DNA of 64,000 nucleotides from Prochlorococcus sp. AG-402-G10 (GCA_003279445.1 QCHT01000006.1:39943-103942); one strand, 5' to 3'. Positions 9,099-19,355 are shown, counted from the first letter of the stretch. Notes: generated by a model from the sequence alone, not told the origin. A program made the numbers and translations.

Positions 9099-10170
9099 AT
9101 GCAGTAACTGCAGTTTTAGGGTCTAGGTTTCCTTTTGCATAAAGACCAGCATAGTAATTTATACTTTCTTGTTTGATTTTACTTGCCTGGCCAGCGCACC
9201 AGAATTGTTGATATCTATCTAGGCAAACTTGCTTCATATATTTGCGGGCTGGCTTGTTGAAATGTCTTGGGTCGAAATTAGTTGGATCAGCAACTGCTGC
9301 TTCTCTAACTGCAGCAGTGAAAGCAAGACGGTTGTCAGTATCTATGTTTACTTTTCTTACCCCGTTACGTATCCCCTCCTGTATCTCCTCGACAGGTACA
9401 CCATAGGTTTCGGGGATAGCTCCTCCAAACTTGTTTATCATATCGAGCCATTCCTGTGGCACTGAGCTTGATCCGTGCATAACAAGATGAGTGTTTGGGA
9501 TTGCTTTATGTATTTCTGCAATTCTGCTAATTGCTAATACTTCTCCAGTTGGCTTTCTTGTGAATTTATAGGCACCGTGGCTTGTACCTATTGCTATAGC
9601 AAGAGCATCAACTTTTGTTTTCTTTACAAAATCAGCCGCTTCAGCCGGGTCTGTAAGCAACATATCTTTAGATAATTCACCTTCAAAGCCATGTCCATCT
9701 TCTGCTTCACCTTTCCCAGTTTCTAAAGACCCAAGACAGCCAAGTTCTCCTTCTACGCTTACTCCTACGGAATGTGCAAAGTCAACAACAGTTTTTGTTA
9801 CATCAACATTGTATTCATAACTTGAAGGTGTTTTGGCATCTGCTTCTAATGAGCCATCCATCATTACTGATGTGAATCCATTAATAGCGGCGGAATAGCA
9901 AGTGGAAGGATCATTTCCATGATCCTGATGCATTACTACTGGTATGTTTGGATATGTTTCTGTAGCCGCAATGATTAAGTGGCGCAGAAAAATTTCTCCT
10001 GCATAAGAACGCGCTCCTCTAGAGGCCTGAAGAATTACAGGACTATCTGTTTCTGAGGCAGCTTCCATTATTGCCTGTACTTGCTCAAGGTTATTTACGT
10101 TGAAGGCTGGTATGCCATAGCCATTTTCGGCAGCATGGTCAAGTAGGAGTCTTAGAGGAACAAGGGCCAT
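9097..10170 (-). CDS. fba: Class II fructose-1,6-bisphosphate aldolase
   Basis: Zinc-dependent aldolase of the Calvin cycle, glycolysis and gluconeogenesis; it may also make sedoheptulose 1,7-bisphosphate (family knowledge). The 357-residue protein shows the class II zinc ligands in VMHQDHGND (residues ~79-87), [24 protein letters not shown] and [10 protein letters not shown], and the [11 protein letters not shown] motif near residue 275. Length fits the CbbA-type family. The remnant of a class I aldolase lies directly upstream, so this gene is the only intact aldolase seen in the window. Confidence 0.97.
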   Translation of the reverse strand: MALVPLRLLLDHAAENGYGIPAFNVNNLEQVQAIMEAASETDSPVILQASRGARSYAGEIFLRHLIIAATETYPNIPVVMHQDHGNDPSTCYSAAINGFTSVMMDGSLEADAKTPSSYEYNVDVTKTVVDFAHSVGVSVEGELGCLGSLETGKGEAEDGHGFEGELSKDMLLTDPAEAADFVKKTKVDALAIAIGTSHGAYKFTRKPTGEVLAISRIAEIHKAIPNTHLVMHGSSSVPQEWLDMINKFGGAIPETYGVPVEEIQEGIRNGVRKVNIDTDNRLAFTAAVREAAVADPTNFDPRHFNKPARKYMKQVCLDRYQQFWCAGQASKIKQESINYYAGLYAKGNLDPKTAVTA

Positions 10171-10370
10171 TGGATTCTCAGAAAAGTCATTGGGGCCAAA
10201 GCGTGAATAATATCGCTAGGCCAAAGGAACAGGACTTTAGAAGATAAAGGTATGAAATGTCACGCTTTTCTGAGACAAAAATGGGTTTTTAGAGTAAAAG
10301 TTATTTTTTCACTAGATCAAAAAATTCAATATTTATATCCTGAAACGAAGAATGCTTCGTCTGATGATGG

Positions 10371-11388
10371 TTAAGATCCAGCTAAAGAACAACCTTTAGA
10401 AGCCTCTGATTTCGCTTGAGCTCTTGCTAGCAAAGCTTTTTGAGCTGCATGAACATCTCCCTCTTCCCAGGCTTTGATACAAGAGTACTGCAGGCTCTTC
10501 CATAAGAGAATCCAATATTCCAATTAGCTTTCCTTATGATTTTATTCATTAAGTTTAAATAAACTGAAGCTGCTTCTTCACTTAGACCACCAGAAAGAAA
10601 AACAATGCCTGGTACAGCTGCGTGCACTGATCTCTCCATTGTCCTGATTGTTAGTTCCGCAATTACGACAGGATCTGTTTTTTTGTTGCATTCAGCCCCT
10701 TGAACAGTCATTTAAGCTTTAAGCAGAGTCCCTACTAGATACACATCATTTTGTTCGTGTGCAATGTATACCTCCTTAGTACTTCTTCTTGGACTTTGGC
10801 AGTTTTATGTATTTCATGTGAACCGTCCATTAATAGTTCTGGCTCAATTATTGGTACCAATCCAGATTCTTGAACTGATCTTGCTTATCATGCCAACCCC
10901 CAAGCATTTCTTTAATGGATAATTTTGAAGGACGACCATCTAATGTTATTTGAAGAACTGCTCTCCATTTTGCGAACTTTGCACCTTGAGCGTAATAACC
11001 AGCAACTCTCTCTACAAGTCCATCCAATCCCGAACAGAAGGTCTCAACGTTGTGCCCCAAAGCTAATGATCTGAGACCTTTGTTAACTTTATGCCTGGAA
11101 TAATGGCTAATTTCTGAAGTTTTTGACCATAGAGTCTCCATCTGTATAGTCCTGAAAGAGAGTCTCTTTGAATAAAATTGCACCACTTATAAATTCCTCA
11201 AGGCCTTCTGTCGTAAAGAGCAAATCTCTATATATTTTTCTATTCTCTTCAGTATTTACAATATTGATAGAAGCAAGCCTTTTTCCGATTGCCTTGGTTG
11301 ATTTGTCTACGGCTAATATTTCTTTACCGGATTTTGCTAACGCAGTTGCAGTTTCTTTTAATTGCTGTTTGTAATAATTAAGTGTCAT
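10371..11388 (-). pseudogene. Decayed class I fructose-bisphosphate aldolase
   Basis: Pieces of a single class I aldolase are readable in order. At 11388-11107 are KEILAVDKSTKAIGKRLAS and NTEENRKIYRDLLFTTEGLEE. At about 11130-10900 are VNKGL and GYYAQGAKFAKWRAV, and at 10885-10712 [12 protein letters not shown] and EEVLRR ending at LLKA. At 10711-10427 is VPGIVFLSGGLSEEAA, and finally LQYSCIKAWEEGD and QKALLARAQAKSEAS ending at 10371. Lesions visible: frameshifts near 11.11, 10.90 and 10.49 kb, a TGA-TAA pair at 10885-10890, and a TAA at 10712-10714 two codons after the lysine expected to form the Schiff base. Several independent lesions argue against sequencing error. The adjacent class II enzyme probably made it dispensable. 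Confidence 0.92.
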
Positions 11389-11519
11389 GGAATAACTAAG
11401 TCAAAATTAAATAGATTTTTTCAGATCATGGTTAGGAAAGTTTTATTTAGTATTCATTTAGAGGTATAGAAAATCTCTGGGATAAGTTCAAATATATTTC
11501 TCTATTTCTATTAAAATAT

Positions 11520-12635
11520 TTACATTTTTATTCCCATGCTGGAATGGTCCGAATCTATTAATTTCTCACATACTTTCTGGCTAGATAAGCCTTCGCTAAG
11601 TCCTGGAATAACAGGGGAACCACTATTGATACTTTTTGCCCACCAGGTATGAATTCTATTAACAGGAGCTATCCTTCCATCTTCCCATGTCTTCGTTAAG
11701 TTTAAATCATCGTCTGGTTTGATTGAATAGAGTTTCTTCCCTTTCTCTGCGAACCAAAGACCAAAACCATGTACATAATCTTTTTGATTATCGCTTCCAA
11801 GTATTAAAGTACCTTTGTCTCCATATACTTCAATCCAACAACCTCTGCCATGCCTTGATATAGATGAAAGTGTTACTTGAGCGGGGACAATTGAGTGAGA
11901 GTTCATGTCAGATAAGTTTAATTGTGCTAAGCAAACATCTTCACTAGTAACTTTCTTAAACGTTTTATCTGTAGGACAAAATCTTTCTTTTATAGAAGTT
12001 GAAGTGCTTCCCTTAACTTCAATGGTTGGACCAAAAAACCAATGTAATAAATCAAAAGCATGTGTTCCAAGCGCACCAATTACTCCACCGCCTTTCTCTT
12101 TTTGAGAATACCAATTCCATATCCTATTTTCATCGGCTCTGCTACTCATAATCCAATCTAGTTTTATTAGCCAGGGTGTTCCTATTAAGTTCTCCTCAAT
12201 AATTCTTTTAGCTTTCATAAAAAGAGGCACAGCTCTATATTCAAAATCAACAGCTACCGAAAGTCTTTTTTTTATAGATATACGTTGTAGTTCCAAAATA
12301 TCATCGCTGTTTAAAGCAATTGGCTTCTCTAACAAAATATGTTTTCCTGCATCTAAAGCTTCAATTGCAAGTCTAAATCTATGCTCTGGAGGCGTTGCAA
12401 TTATAACTGCATCTATATTTGGATCATTCGTTAGAGTGGACCACTCTCCATATCCTGATAGAGAATTGTTGTCTTGAAGAACTTTGTTTAATCGTTCTTT
12501 CCTTGGATGCCATATCCCAACAGGAGTTAAGAATTCACTATTGTATAAAGCAGGCAAATGTACTTTTTCCCCAAAACCTAAACCTGCTAACCCAACACGG
12601 ATTCTTGAATTTGTGCTTAGAGATGAAACTGTCAT
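11520..12635 (-). CDS. GFO/IDH/MocA-family NAD(P)-dependent oxidoreductase
   Basis: A 371-residue oxidoreductase with the N-terminal Rossmann motif VGLAGLGFGEKVHLPAL (residues ~13-29), the IATPPEHRF strand, and the family's DAGKHILLEKPIAL motif (residues ~92-105) containing the catalytic EKP lysine. The C-terminal half has LGTHAFDLLHWFFG, typical of the GFO_IDH_MocA C domain. Members act on sugars, inositols or bile pigments; the substrate cannot be read from sequence. The gene stands alone between the aldolase pseudogene and accD. Confidence 0.88.
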   Translation of the reverse strand: MTVSSLSTNSRIRVGLAGLGFGEKVHLPALYNSEFLTPVGIWHPRKERLNKVLQDNNSLSGYGEWSTLTNDPNIDAVIIATPPEHRFRLAIEALDAGKHILLEKPIALNSDDILELQRISIKKRLSVAVDFEYRAVPLFMKAKRIIEENLIGTPWLIKLDWIMSSRADENRIWNWYSQKEKGGGVIGALGTHAFDLLHWFFGPTIEVKGSTSTSIKERFCPTDKTFKKVTSEDVCLAQLNLSDMNSHSIVPAQVTLSSISRHGRGCWIEVYGDKGTLILGSDNQKDYVHGFGLWFAEKGKKLYSIKPDDDLNLTKTWEDGRIAPVNRIHTWWAKSINSGSPVIPGLSEGLSSQKVCEKLIDSDHSSMGIKM

Positions 12636-12785
12636 TCTATTTTTTTACCTTTGCAAGTATACTATTCTAATTGTCTCCTTAGTGAGTAAATATCCATTGT
12701 AACTTTGACATTTAGCTGTTGACTGTGGCAACCTATGTATTGATATTTATTTGAATAGATTGTTTTTATAATCACTATGCATACT

Positions 12786-12875
12786 TTAAGCGAAATCATT
12801 TTTACTTTCAGCATCACTTGATGCAGCTTTTATATAAATATTATTTACTGTAACTTTATTAGAGTCTACTGGCAT
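12786..12875 (-). CDS. Possible small ORF downstream of accD (29 aa)
   Basis: A short frame MPVDSNKVTVNNIYIKAASS... with protein-like composition follows accD. The same frame continues open upstream without a stop into the accD 3' end (+1 relative to accD). No convincing ribosome binding site precedes the ATG. It may be a small gene, a relic of a longer neighbour, or chance. No family recognised. Confidence 0.25.
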   Translation of the reverse strand: MPVDSNKVTVNNIYIKAASSDAESKNDFA

Positions 12876-12921
12876 TAAACTATTTCTATCAACAAATTGC
12901 CGCCCATTTTCTCTAGATAGA

Positions 12922-13791
12922 CTATTTCCCTTTCTGATAACCATGTAATGTTAATAATGTTCCAAGTGTTTTCCTTAATTGAGTTCGAGGAATAATTTTG
13001 TCAACAAAACCATGTTCTAATAGATATTCAGCAGTTTGAAAATTCTCAGGAAGTTTCTCTCGCAAGGTTTGTTCAATTACTCTTCTTCCTGCAAAACCTA
13101 TTAGAGCTTTAGGCTCTGCAAGGATTAGGTCTCCCAGCATTGCAAAGCTTGCGGTTACTCCACCTGTTGTTGGATGAGTAAGTAGTGGCATATATAAATG
13201 ATTAGCTTCTCTATGTCGTTCTAACGCCCCGGAAATTTTAGCCATTTGCATGAGACTCAACATCCCTTCTTGCATGCGAGCTCCACCAGAAGCGCAAATA
13301 ATTAATAAAGGAAGTTTCTCGGAAGTTGCTTTCTCTACAAGTCTTGTTATTTTTTCACCAACAACAGACCCCATTGATCCACCCATAAACCTAAAATCCA
13401 TGACAGCTAGAGCCAATGAAATATCTTCTACTTGGCAAAGTCCTGTCATGACGCCATCCTTCATTCCTGTGCTTGCTTGACTTTCCCTAAGTCTGTCTGC
13501 ATATGCACGTCTATCTTTAAAGCCTAGTGGATCTAACGGGGATAAGTTTTTGTTCAAAGGTTTGAAACTACCTTCATCAACTAATAGTTTGATCCTTTCT
13601 TCGCAGTTAATTCTATTGTGATGTCCACAGTTATTGCAAACATTGGCATTGGTGAGTAGATCTTTTCTATAGACAACTTGGCCACATTCTGGGCACTTGC
13701 CCCACAAGCCATCACTTTCGTCTGTTTCTTGGATAACCTTTCCAACAAACTGATCTTTTCTTCTTGCTGCAAACCAATCAAAAAGAGACAC
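12922..13791 (-). CDS. accD: Acetyl-CoA carboxylase carboxyltransferase subunit beta
   Basis: Beta subunit of the carboxyltransferase that makes malonyl-CoA for fatty acid synthesis, acting with AccA (not in window). The 289-residue protein starts [12 protein letters not shown] and has the zinc-binding pair CPECG...CNNCG (residues ~34-57), then the crotonase-fold core with [23 protein letters not shown] (oxyanion-type motif) and [14 protein letters not shown]. Length agrees with cyanobacterial AccD. The next gene upstream on the same strand is the prk block after a short prepilin-peptidase-like gene. Confidence 0.96.
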   Translation of the reverse strand: MSLFDWFAARRKDQFVGKVIQETDESDGLWGKCPECGQVVYRKDLLTNANVCNNCGHHNRINCEERIKLLVDEGSFKPLNKNLSPLDPLGFKDRRAYADRLRESQASTGMKDGVMTGLCQVEDISLALAVMDFRFMGGSMGSVVGEKITRLVEKATSEKLPLLIICASGGARMQEGMLSLMQMAKISGALERHREANHLYMPLLTHPTTGGVTASFAMLGDLILAEPKALIGFAGRRVIEQTLREKLPENFQTAEYLLEHGFVDKIIPRTQLRKTLGTLLTLHGYQKGK

Positions 13792-13823
13792 AGGATAAAA
13801 GTGATCTGAATCTATTAATTAAA

Positions 13824-14429
13824 CTATCTTACAAAGAATTCTACAATCCCCCAATCTTTGTCCAAAATCCAGACACTTTGCATAGATATACATATGAAAG
13901 GTGCAAATGGAAAAGTTTGCCATGGTTTAAGTCTGTTGAATATTCGCCCTATAAAGCTAAATAATGCAGCTGCTGTAAAAGCCATTGTTATGGCTGCATA
14001 GTTACCACTTGTGCCAAGCAATGCCCCTCCTAAAGCAAATAACTTCACGTCTCCATTTCCAAGCAAGGTTCGTTGAGTGATCTTTTTCCCTATAAAACAT
14101 AAGAAGCTCATAAGCGTAAATACAGTAATTGTGGCTATAAGATGATTCGTAATTTGTTCATAACTAATATTAAATGGATTAATAATCAGAAATATAAAAA
14201 GGATTACTGAGCTGAGTTTAAGTGTAAAGTTACTAACTTCCATCTTGTCTATATCATTTATAGATATACTTGCTAAGATAATTGTTATTATTAAATTTAT
14301 TATATAGGCATTAAATGTATAACTTGAAGCAGACTCCCCTAGAACAGGATATATATATATTAGTGAATGTATTGCTATTGCTATTCGTTTTAATATTGCC
14401 TTGTTAGCGGGTTTAATTTGCTTTTCCAT
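13824..14429 (-). CDS. A24-family prepilin peptidase-like membrane protein (no methylase domain)
   Basis: A 201-residue polytopic membrane protein with about six hydrophobic segments. It carries the two aspartate motifs of A24 aspartic peptidases: an Asp in ISINDIDKMEV (residues ~62-72) and the hallmark GNGDVKLF (residues ~127-134). The N-terminal zinc/methyltransferase domain found in full-length PilD is absent, so it may only cleave prepilin-like leaders, as in TadV/FlaK-type enzymes. No pilin or assembly genes are nearby. It lies between prk and accD, same strand. Confidence 0.75.
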   Translation of the reverse strand: MEKQIKPANKAILKRIAIAIHSLIYIYPVLGESASSYTFNAYIINLIITIILASISINDIDKMEVSNFTLKLSSVILFIFLIINPFNISYEQITNHLIATITVFTLMSFLCFIGKKITQRTLLGNGDVKLFALGGALLGTSGNYAAITMAFTAAALFSFIGRIFNRLKPWQTFPFAPFICISMQSVWILDKDWGIVEFFVR

Positions 14430-14558
14430 ATGAAGATTTTATAAAAATATCAAAAGATTCAAATTATCAATTCAAGCATTCTTGGAATTGACTTTAAACA
14501 TTATGAATTCAATGTTTATATTTTCTAAGTATTATTTTTCTAAGTTTTAAATGATTTA

Positions 14559-15458
14559 CTAACCTAATTGTTTCTCTTCGATTAATCGATGAATAATAGG
14601 TGTAAGGATTAATTCCATTGCAAAACCCATTTTACCTCCGTTAACTACAATACTTGTTGGACTTGACATGAATGAATCATTAATCATTCCAAGAAGGTAC
14701 TGGAAGTCTATTCCCCACTTCTCTCTAGCTCCTTTACGAAAATGGATAATTACAAAACTCTCATCTGGTGTGGGTATATTTCTGCAAATAAATGGATTTG
14801 AAGTATCAATTGTAGGAACTCTTTGAAAGTTGATATCTGTTTTACTAAATTGAGGACAAATATGATTAATATAATCTGGCATTCTTCTTAGAATGGTTTC
14901 TACAATTGTTCCTGCTGAGTAACCTCTTTCTGCATTGTCACGATGTATTTTTTGTATCCATTCTAAATTTGTAATTGGTACAACACCTACAAGTAGATCA
15001 GCATATTTAGCAACGTCATATCCATCACCTGCAACTCCCCCATGAAGTCCTTCGTAGAAAAGTACATCGGTGCTTTTAGGAATCTCTTCCCAAGGGGTGA
15101 ATTGTCCTGGTGCTAATTGAGTGCCTAACCTTGCGTTATGCTCTTCAGCTTCTTCTTGGCTATGAAGATAATATCTTTTACTTCCTCCACCATTCTCACC
15201 ATATGTTTTAAATAGTTCTTCAAGCTTATCGAAGAGATTTGCTTCAGGACCAAAATGAGAAAAGTTCTCGCCCTTAGCTAGTGCTTCTGCCATAGCTTGC
15301 TTCATCGGACTTCGCTCAAAACGGTGATAACTATCACCTTCAACAACAGCAGGAACAATTTCTTCTCGAGCGAAAATATGCTCAAAAGCCCTTTTTACAG
15401 TGCTAGTTCCAGCTCCTGATGAACCGGTAACAGCTACAACTGGATGACGCTTCGACAT
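14559..15458 (-). CDS. prk: Phosphoribulokinase, bacterial class I type
   Basis: Phosphorylates ribulose 5-phosphate to RuBP for the Calvin cycle. The 299-residue protein matches the proteobacterial class I enzyme: P-loop GSSGAGTSTVK (residues ~12-22), EGDSYHRFERSPMK (~40-53), FSHFGPEANLF, LFYEGLHGG and LEWIQKIHRD, QTDINFQRVP-like KTDINFQRVPTIDTSNPF. Class II (plant and beta-cyanobacterial) PRK has a different N-terminus with a redox-active Cys pair; here the first Cys is near residue 200, so thioredoxin control of that kind is not possible. This suggests ancient transfer, as for alpha-cyanobacterial RuBisCO. Confidence 0.94.
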   Translation of the reverse strand: MSKRHPVVAVTGSSGAGTSTVKRAFEHIFAREEIVPAVVEGDSYHRFERSPMKQAMAEALAKGENFSHFGPEANLFDKLEELFKTYGENGGGSKRYYLHSQEEAEEHNARLGTQLAPGQFTPWEEIPKSTDVLFYEGLHGGVAGDGYDVAKYADLLVGVVPITNLEWIQKIHRDNAERGYSAGTIVETILRRMPDYINHICPQFSKTDINFQRVPTIDTSNPFICRNIPTPDESFVIIHFRKGAREKWGIDFQYLLGMINDSFMSSPTSIVVNGGKMGFAMELILTPIIHRLIEEKQLG

Positions 15459-15552
15459 CTCCGACTTTACTTTTAAAATTACTTATAGATTTTCGCAGGT
15501 CATAGTCTTTGTAGTTGATTCTTCTAGACACTTTCTTAATCTTGTTATTTAT

Positions 15553-16641
15553 TTAGAGAGCTTCTAGGACCTTGAGGATTTCTTCCCCAATTTCTTTGCA
15601 GCCCAATTTCTTGCTTGAAGTTCCGCCAATTAAATCACTGGTGCGGAAACCCTTCTTGAGAACCTTATCAACAGCATTTTCTAGATTTTTCGCAGCTTCT
15701 ATTTCATTAAGACCAATCTTTAGCATCATTGCAGCTGAGAGAATCATAGCAATAGGATTTGCAAGATTCTTGCCTGCTATATCAGGTGCTGATCCATGAA
15801 CAGGTTCATAAACCCCTGGTCCAGAAGACCCTAGGGAAGCTGAGGGCAACATGCCTATAGAGCCAGTTAGCATTGCTGCTTCATCACTAATGATATCGCC
15901 AAATAAATTACCAGTAAGAATGACGTCAAACTGGTCGGGGCGTCTCACTAGTTGCATGGCAGCATTGTCAACATATTGATGATCAAGGGTTATATCTTGG
16001 TATTTCTTTCCTGTATTAATTACTCTCTCTCTCCATAGTTGGCTTACATCTAGAACATTAGCTTTATCAACTGAGCATACTTTTTTTCTTCTTTTTTCAG
16101 CTAATTCAAAAGCTATTTTAGCTATTCTATCTATTTCATGGTTTGTGTAACTCATAGTATTAAATGCTCGTTCTCCACCTTTTTCAAGCTTTATTCTTCC
16201 TTTTGGGTGACCAAAGTAAATACCTCCTGTTAGTTCCCTAACTACAATAAGGTCAACATTTCTAATAATATCTTCCTTTAAAGAACTTGATTCTATTAAT
16301 GCTTCAATTATCTTTACTGGTCTAATATTTGCAAAAAGACCTAGTTCAGATCTTAATCGTAGCAATCCAGTTTCCGGCCTGCTTTCCCTTGGTAATGAGT
16401 CGAATTTTGGATTCCCAATAGCAGCCAAAAGTACAGCATCAGAGTCCTTGCATGTTTGCAATGTATCTTCAGGCAAAGGGTTTCCAGTTGATTCAATTGC
16501 GCTTCCACCAAAACATTTCTTATCAAAATCAAAAATAAGATCATGTTTATTTGCTAAAGTTTCAAGAATCGTTTGAGTCACATTAGAGATTTCAGGGCCA
16601 ATACCATCGCCGGCTAAGAGAGTAATTTTGTAATCTTTCAT
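15553..16641 (-). CDS. leuB: 3-isopropylmalate dehydrogenase
   Basis: Oxidatively decarboxylates 3-isopropylmalate in leucine synthesis. The 362-residue protein has the beta-decarboxylating dehydrogenase pattern: ITLLAGDGIGPEI at the N-terminus, RPETGLLRLRSELGLFANIRP, VVRELTGGIYFG, the catalytic Lys in VDKANVL, and the signature NLFGDIISDEAAMLTGSIGMLPSASLG. EPVHGSAPDIAGK-type adenosine loop is complete. lpxD follows on the same strand after 46 bases. Confidence 0.97.
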   Translation of the reverse strand: MKDYKITLLAGDGIGPEISNVTQTILETLANKHDLIFDFDKKCFGGSAIESTGNPLPEDTLQTCKDSDAVLLAAIGNPKFDSLPRESRPETGLLRLRSELGLFANIRPVKIIEALIESSSLKEDIIRNVDLIVVRELTGGIYFGHPKGRIKLEKGGERAFNTMSYTNHEIDRIAKIAFELAEKRRKKVCSVDKANVLDVSQLWRERVINTGKKYQDITLDHQYVDNAAMQLVRRPDQFDVILTGNLFGDIISDEAAMLTGSIGMLPSASLGSSGPGVYEPVHGSAPDIAGKNLANPIAMILSAAMMLKIGLNEIEAAKNLENAVDKVLKKGFRTSDLIGGTSSKKLGCKEIGEEILKVLEAL

Positions 16642-16687
16642 AGTTTTGTTTTCAGTATTTTGAGTATCTATAAAGAATAATTTTAAG

Positions 16688-17731
16688 TTATTGATTTAGT
16701 TTTCTTAATGCTTTGGCTATTTCTGGAAGTTTTTTGAAATTAGCTGCACATCTCAGCCAAAGCTTATTTGAGATTGCTGGGAAACCACTAATTGTTTGCC
16801 CTGCTTCAATATCAGTATGAATGCCACATTTAGAGCTTGCAATTACATTTTCACCAACCCTGACTCTATTAGCAACACCTACTTGACCGGCAAGAATTAC
16901 ACCGTCGCCTAACGTTGCTCCACCTGCAATTCCTACTTGTGAGGCCATTGCACAATTTCTACCAACAGTAACACCATGACCTATTTGAACAAGATTATCT
17001 ATTTTTGTTCCAGCTTTTATGAGAGTTTGACCAACAGATGGACGGTCAATTGTTGTTCCACATCCAACCTCTACATTATTTTCTAAAACTACAATTCCGG
17101 TTTGTGGCATTTTTTTCCAACCTTTATTTGTTGGAACAAAGCCAAAGCCTTCTGACCCAATTACAGCATTTGAATGAACAACACATTCATCACCTAGTTT
17201 AGAATTAGGATGAATTACAGCATTTGCATGTAATATATTATATTTTCCAATATTAACATTATTGTATATAACTACCCCTGGGTAAATTATAGTAAAGTCA
17301 TCAATTTTACTCCCTGATTCAATATATACATTTGCCCCTACAGATATATTTTTTCCTAATTCAACATTGTCTCCTATAATAGCAGATTTATGGATCTCTC
17401 TTATAGGTATAAATCCAGGATATAGTTTCTCTAAAATTTCTGCAAATCCAATTCTTGGATCTTTTACAGCTACCCAAGAAATATTTTTTAAAGTAGCCTT
17501 TTGAATCAATGATTCTTGATCTGGAAGTATTAAGGCAGAGGCTTTTGTTATATCAAACTGGTGTATTAAATAGCTTCCTTGTTCTAGAAAACTAATCTCA
17601 TTCTCTTTTGCATGTTCTAATGAAGCGGCCGATGTTATTTCCGGATTAGAAAGAATAGAGTATCTCTCTACTCCAGATTCACCTTTTTTTAGGAATTCTA
17701 ATAATTGATTGAAAAACATTGCTTTAGGCAT
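16688..17731 (-). CDS. lpxD: UDP-3-O-acylglucosamine N-acyltransferase
   Basis: Adds the N-linked hydroxyacyl chain in lipid A synthesis. The 347-residue protein has an N-terminal uridine-binding-like domain (residues ~1-105) and a left-handed beta helix of hexapeptide repeats (residues ~110-320; IGDNVELGKNISVGANVYIES and following), with the conserved HANAVIHPNS and IGHGVTVGRN stretches; the latter supplies the catalytic histidine. Length is typical. It precedes proB in the same direction by 23 bases. Whether the organism makes a full or reduced lipid A cannot be told here. Confidence 0.93.
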   Translation of the reverse strand: MPKAMFFNQLLEFLKKGESGVERYSILSNPEITSAASLEHAKENEISFLEQGSYLIHQFDITKASALILPDQESLIQKATLKNISWVAVKDPRIGFAEILEKLYPGFIPIREIHKSAIIGDNVELGKNISVGANVYIESGSKIDDFTIIYPGVVIYNNVNIGKYNILHANAVIHPNSKLGDECVVHSNAVIGSEGFGFVPTNKGWKKMPQTGIVVLENNVEVGCGTTIDRPSVGQTLIKAGTKIDNLVQIGHGVTVGRNCAMASQVGIAGGATLGDGVILAGQVGVANRVRVGENVIASSKCGIHTDIEAGQTISGFPAISNKLWLRCAANFKKLPEIAKALRKLNQ

Positions 17732-17754
17732 GTTGGGAAAAGAAAAATAGCACC

Positions 17755-18849
17755 TTAAATAATTAGATCACTAGAAAGTACAAGAAAATCCCTATGAACA
17801 ACAACAGGTGATTGCTTTAATTTTATAGGATTAATAATTCTATCTCTTAAAGCTTCACTACTTAAAGAGCTTATTCCTTTTGCAATTTCTTTGCCTTCTA
17901 AACTATGAATTACCACAGGTTGATTTGCTGAAAAAGTTCCTTCAACACTTTTTATCCCAACAAAGAGAAGAGAAGCACCTTTGTGCTGTATTGCATTTGA
18001 CGCCCCCTCATCGATATAAATGACTCCTTGAGTATGAAGTGCATGAGCTAACCAGCTTTTTGTTGACCCTAATGGTTTAGGACTTGGGTGAAACACTGTT
18101 CCGCCTCTTGAACCATTTAATATCTTTTCTAAGATATTTGGTTCCCTACCATCTGCAAGCTGAACTGTAATGCCATTTGAAGTTGCTATTTGGGCTGCTA
18201 TAAGTTTTGTCTTTATGCCTCCTGTACCCCAACTACTATCATTCATAGATTTATTTTGGATGTCTTTCAACTCTTTCGAGTTATGAACATCGCTTATAGG
18301 CTTTGCTTGCTTATTAGTCCTTGGGTTTGAAGAATAGAGCCTATCGATATCAGTTAGTAGAACTAATTGATCGGCGGATGAAGCAGTTGAGACCAAAGCA
18401 GAAAGTGTATCGTTGTCGCCATATTTAAGCTCTTCATTTGAGATTGAATCATTTTCATTAATTATAGGTAGTACTTTCCACTCAAGAAGTTTTTTAATTG
18501 TCAAAGAAGCGCTATGGAAACATTTTTTTGATTCAAAGTCTGAGCGAGTTAAAAGTATTTGGGCCACATTGAATCCATGACTTTGCATTGCTTTTTCGTA
18601 TAGAGACATTAAATAGCCTTGACCTATAGCAGCAATAGCCTGCAATTCATTAAGATCATTTGGTCTTTTCTTTATACCAAGACGATTACAACCTAAGCCT
18701 ACCGCTCCACTTGAAACTATTATGATTTGATCCCCTTTCTCTTTAGCTCTTGCTATACATCTACAGTAGGTATTAATCATATACTCTGTATCAAACTCTG
18801 CAGAACCTCTAAGTAAACTAGTGCCTATTTTTATAGTCCATAGTTTCAT
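17755..18849 (-). CDS. proB: Glutamate 5-kinase
   Basis: First step of proline synthesis, phosphorylating glutamate. The 364-residue protein has an amino-acid kinase domain (KIGTSLL at residue ~6, [11 protein letters not shown] ~43-53, NENDSIS ~132, [24 protein letters not shown]) and a C-terminal PUA domain (residues ~270-364). Its ATG overlaps the stop codon of the upstream yqeG-type gene by four bases (ATGA), which implies translational coupling. Confidence 0.95.
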   Translation of the reverse strand: MKLWTIKIGTSLLRGSAEFDTEYMINTYCRCIARAKEKGDQIIIVSSGAVGLGCNRLGIKKRPNDLNELQAIAAIGQGYLMSLYEKAMQSHGFNVAQILLTRSDFESKKCFHSASLTIKKLLEWKVLPIINENDSISNEELKYGDNDTLSALVSTASSADQLVLLTDIDRLYSSNPRTNKQAKPISDVHNSKELKDIQNKSMNDSSWGTGGIKTKLIAAQIATSNGITVQLADGREPNILEKILNGSRGGTVFHPSPKPLGSTKSWLAHALHTQGVIYIDEGASNAIQHKGASLLFVGIKSVEGTFSANQPVVIHSLEGKEIAKGISSLSSEALRDRIINPIKLKQSPVVVHRDFLVLSSDLII

Positions 18850-19355
18850 TTTTTCATGGCCCCGAATAGCGATGCTATTTTTAGTTCAATTCTCTGCATC
18901 TTACTATTTAAATATGGAAGACCATCTGAGTTGGTTGGCTTAACTAATATTGTATATATTCCTAGTCGATTACCAGCAAGAATATCTGTGAAGAGCCTGT
19001 CACCAATAATGGCGACCTCTGTTTTTCGTTCTCCAGTTTTCGTTAGGTAATTTAAAAGCTCTTTCCTACTAGGTTTAGATGCTTTATATGAGTAGGTTAG
19101 ATTAACTTGATCAGCAATATTTTTTATTCTTTTTCTCGAAGGATTATTGCTTATTAGGTGAAGGTTGAAATAATTCTTTGATATCTTTATCCATTCTTTA
19201 ACTGAATTATTAATTAGATGCTCTTTCCTTGGTATTAGTGTACCGTCAACATCTAATAAAAGTGACTTAATCCCCCTAGACACTATCTCTGATTGAGAGA
19301 GATTTATAATAGAAACCCCGCTATTCCAGCTAGGCTCAAGTAGTTTTACTTCCAT
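18846..19355 (-). CDS. YqeG-family HAD IIIA phosphatase
   Basis: A 169-residue HAD-superfamily hydrolase. Motif [12 protein letters not shown] (residues ~32-42), motif [11 protein letters not shown] (~70), and motif [20 protein letters not shown] (~117-131) are complete. Relatives include bacterial YqeG and the mitochondrial phosphatidylglycerophosphate phosphatase GEP4, so PGP dephosphorylation is a reasonable guess; pgsA, which makes PGP, is elsewhere in this window (about 27 kb). It overlaps proB by four bases and follows the DUF3727 gene by five. Confidence 0.85.
   Translation of the reverse strand: MEVKLLEPSWNSGVSIINLSQSEIVSRGIKSLLLDVDGTLIPRKEHLINNSVKEWIKISKNYFNLHLISNNPSRKRIKNIADQVNLTYSYKASKPSRKELLNYLTKTGERKTEVAIIGDRLFTDILAGNRLGIYTILVKPTNSDGLPYLNSKMQRIELKIASLFGAMKK

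Noticed and set aside
10252..10374. A 40-residue plus-strand frame between fba and the aldolase pseudogene
   Set aside because: The only purine-rich stretch is too close to the ATG, the frame overlaps the end of the pseudogene, and the composition is not distinctive.
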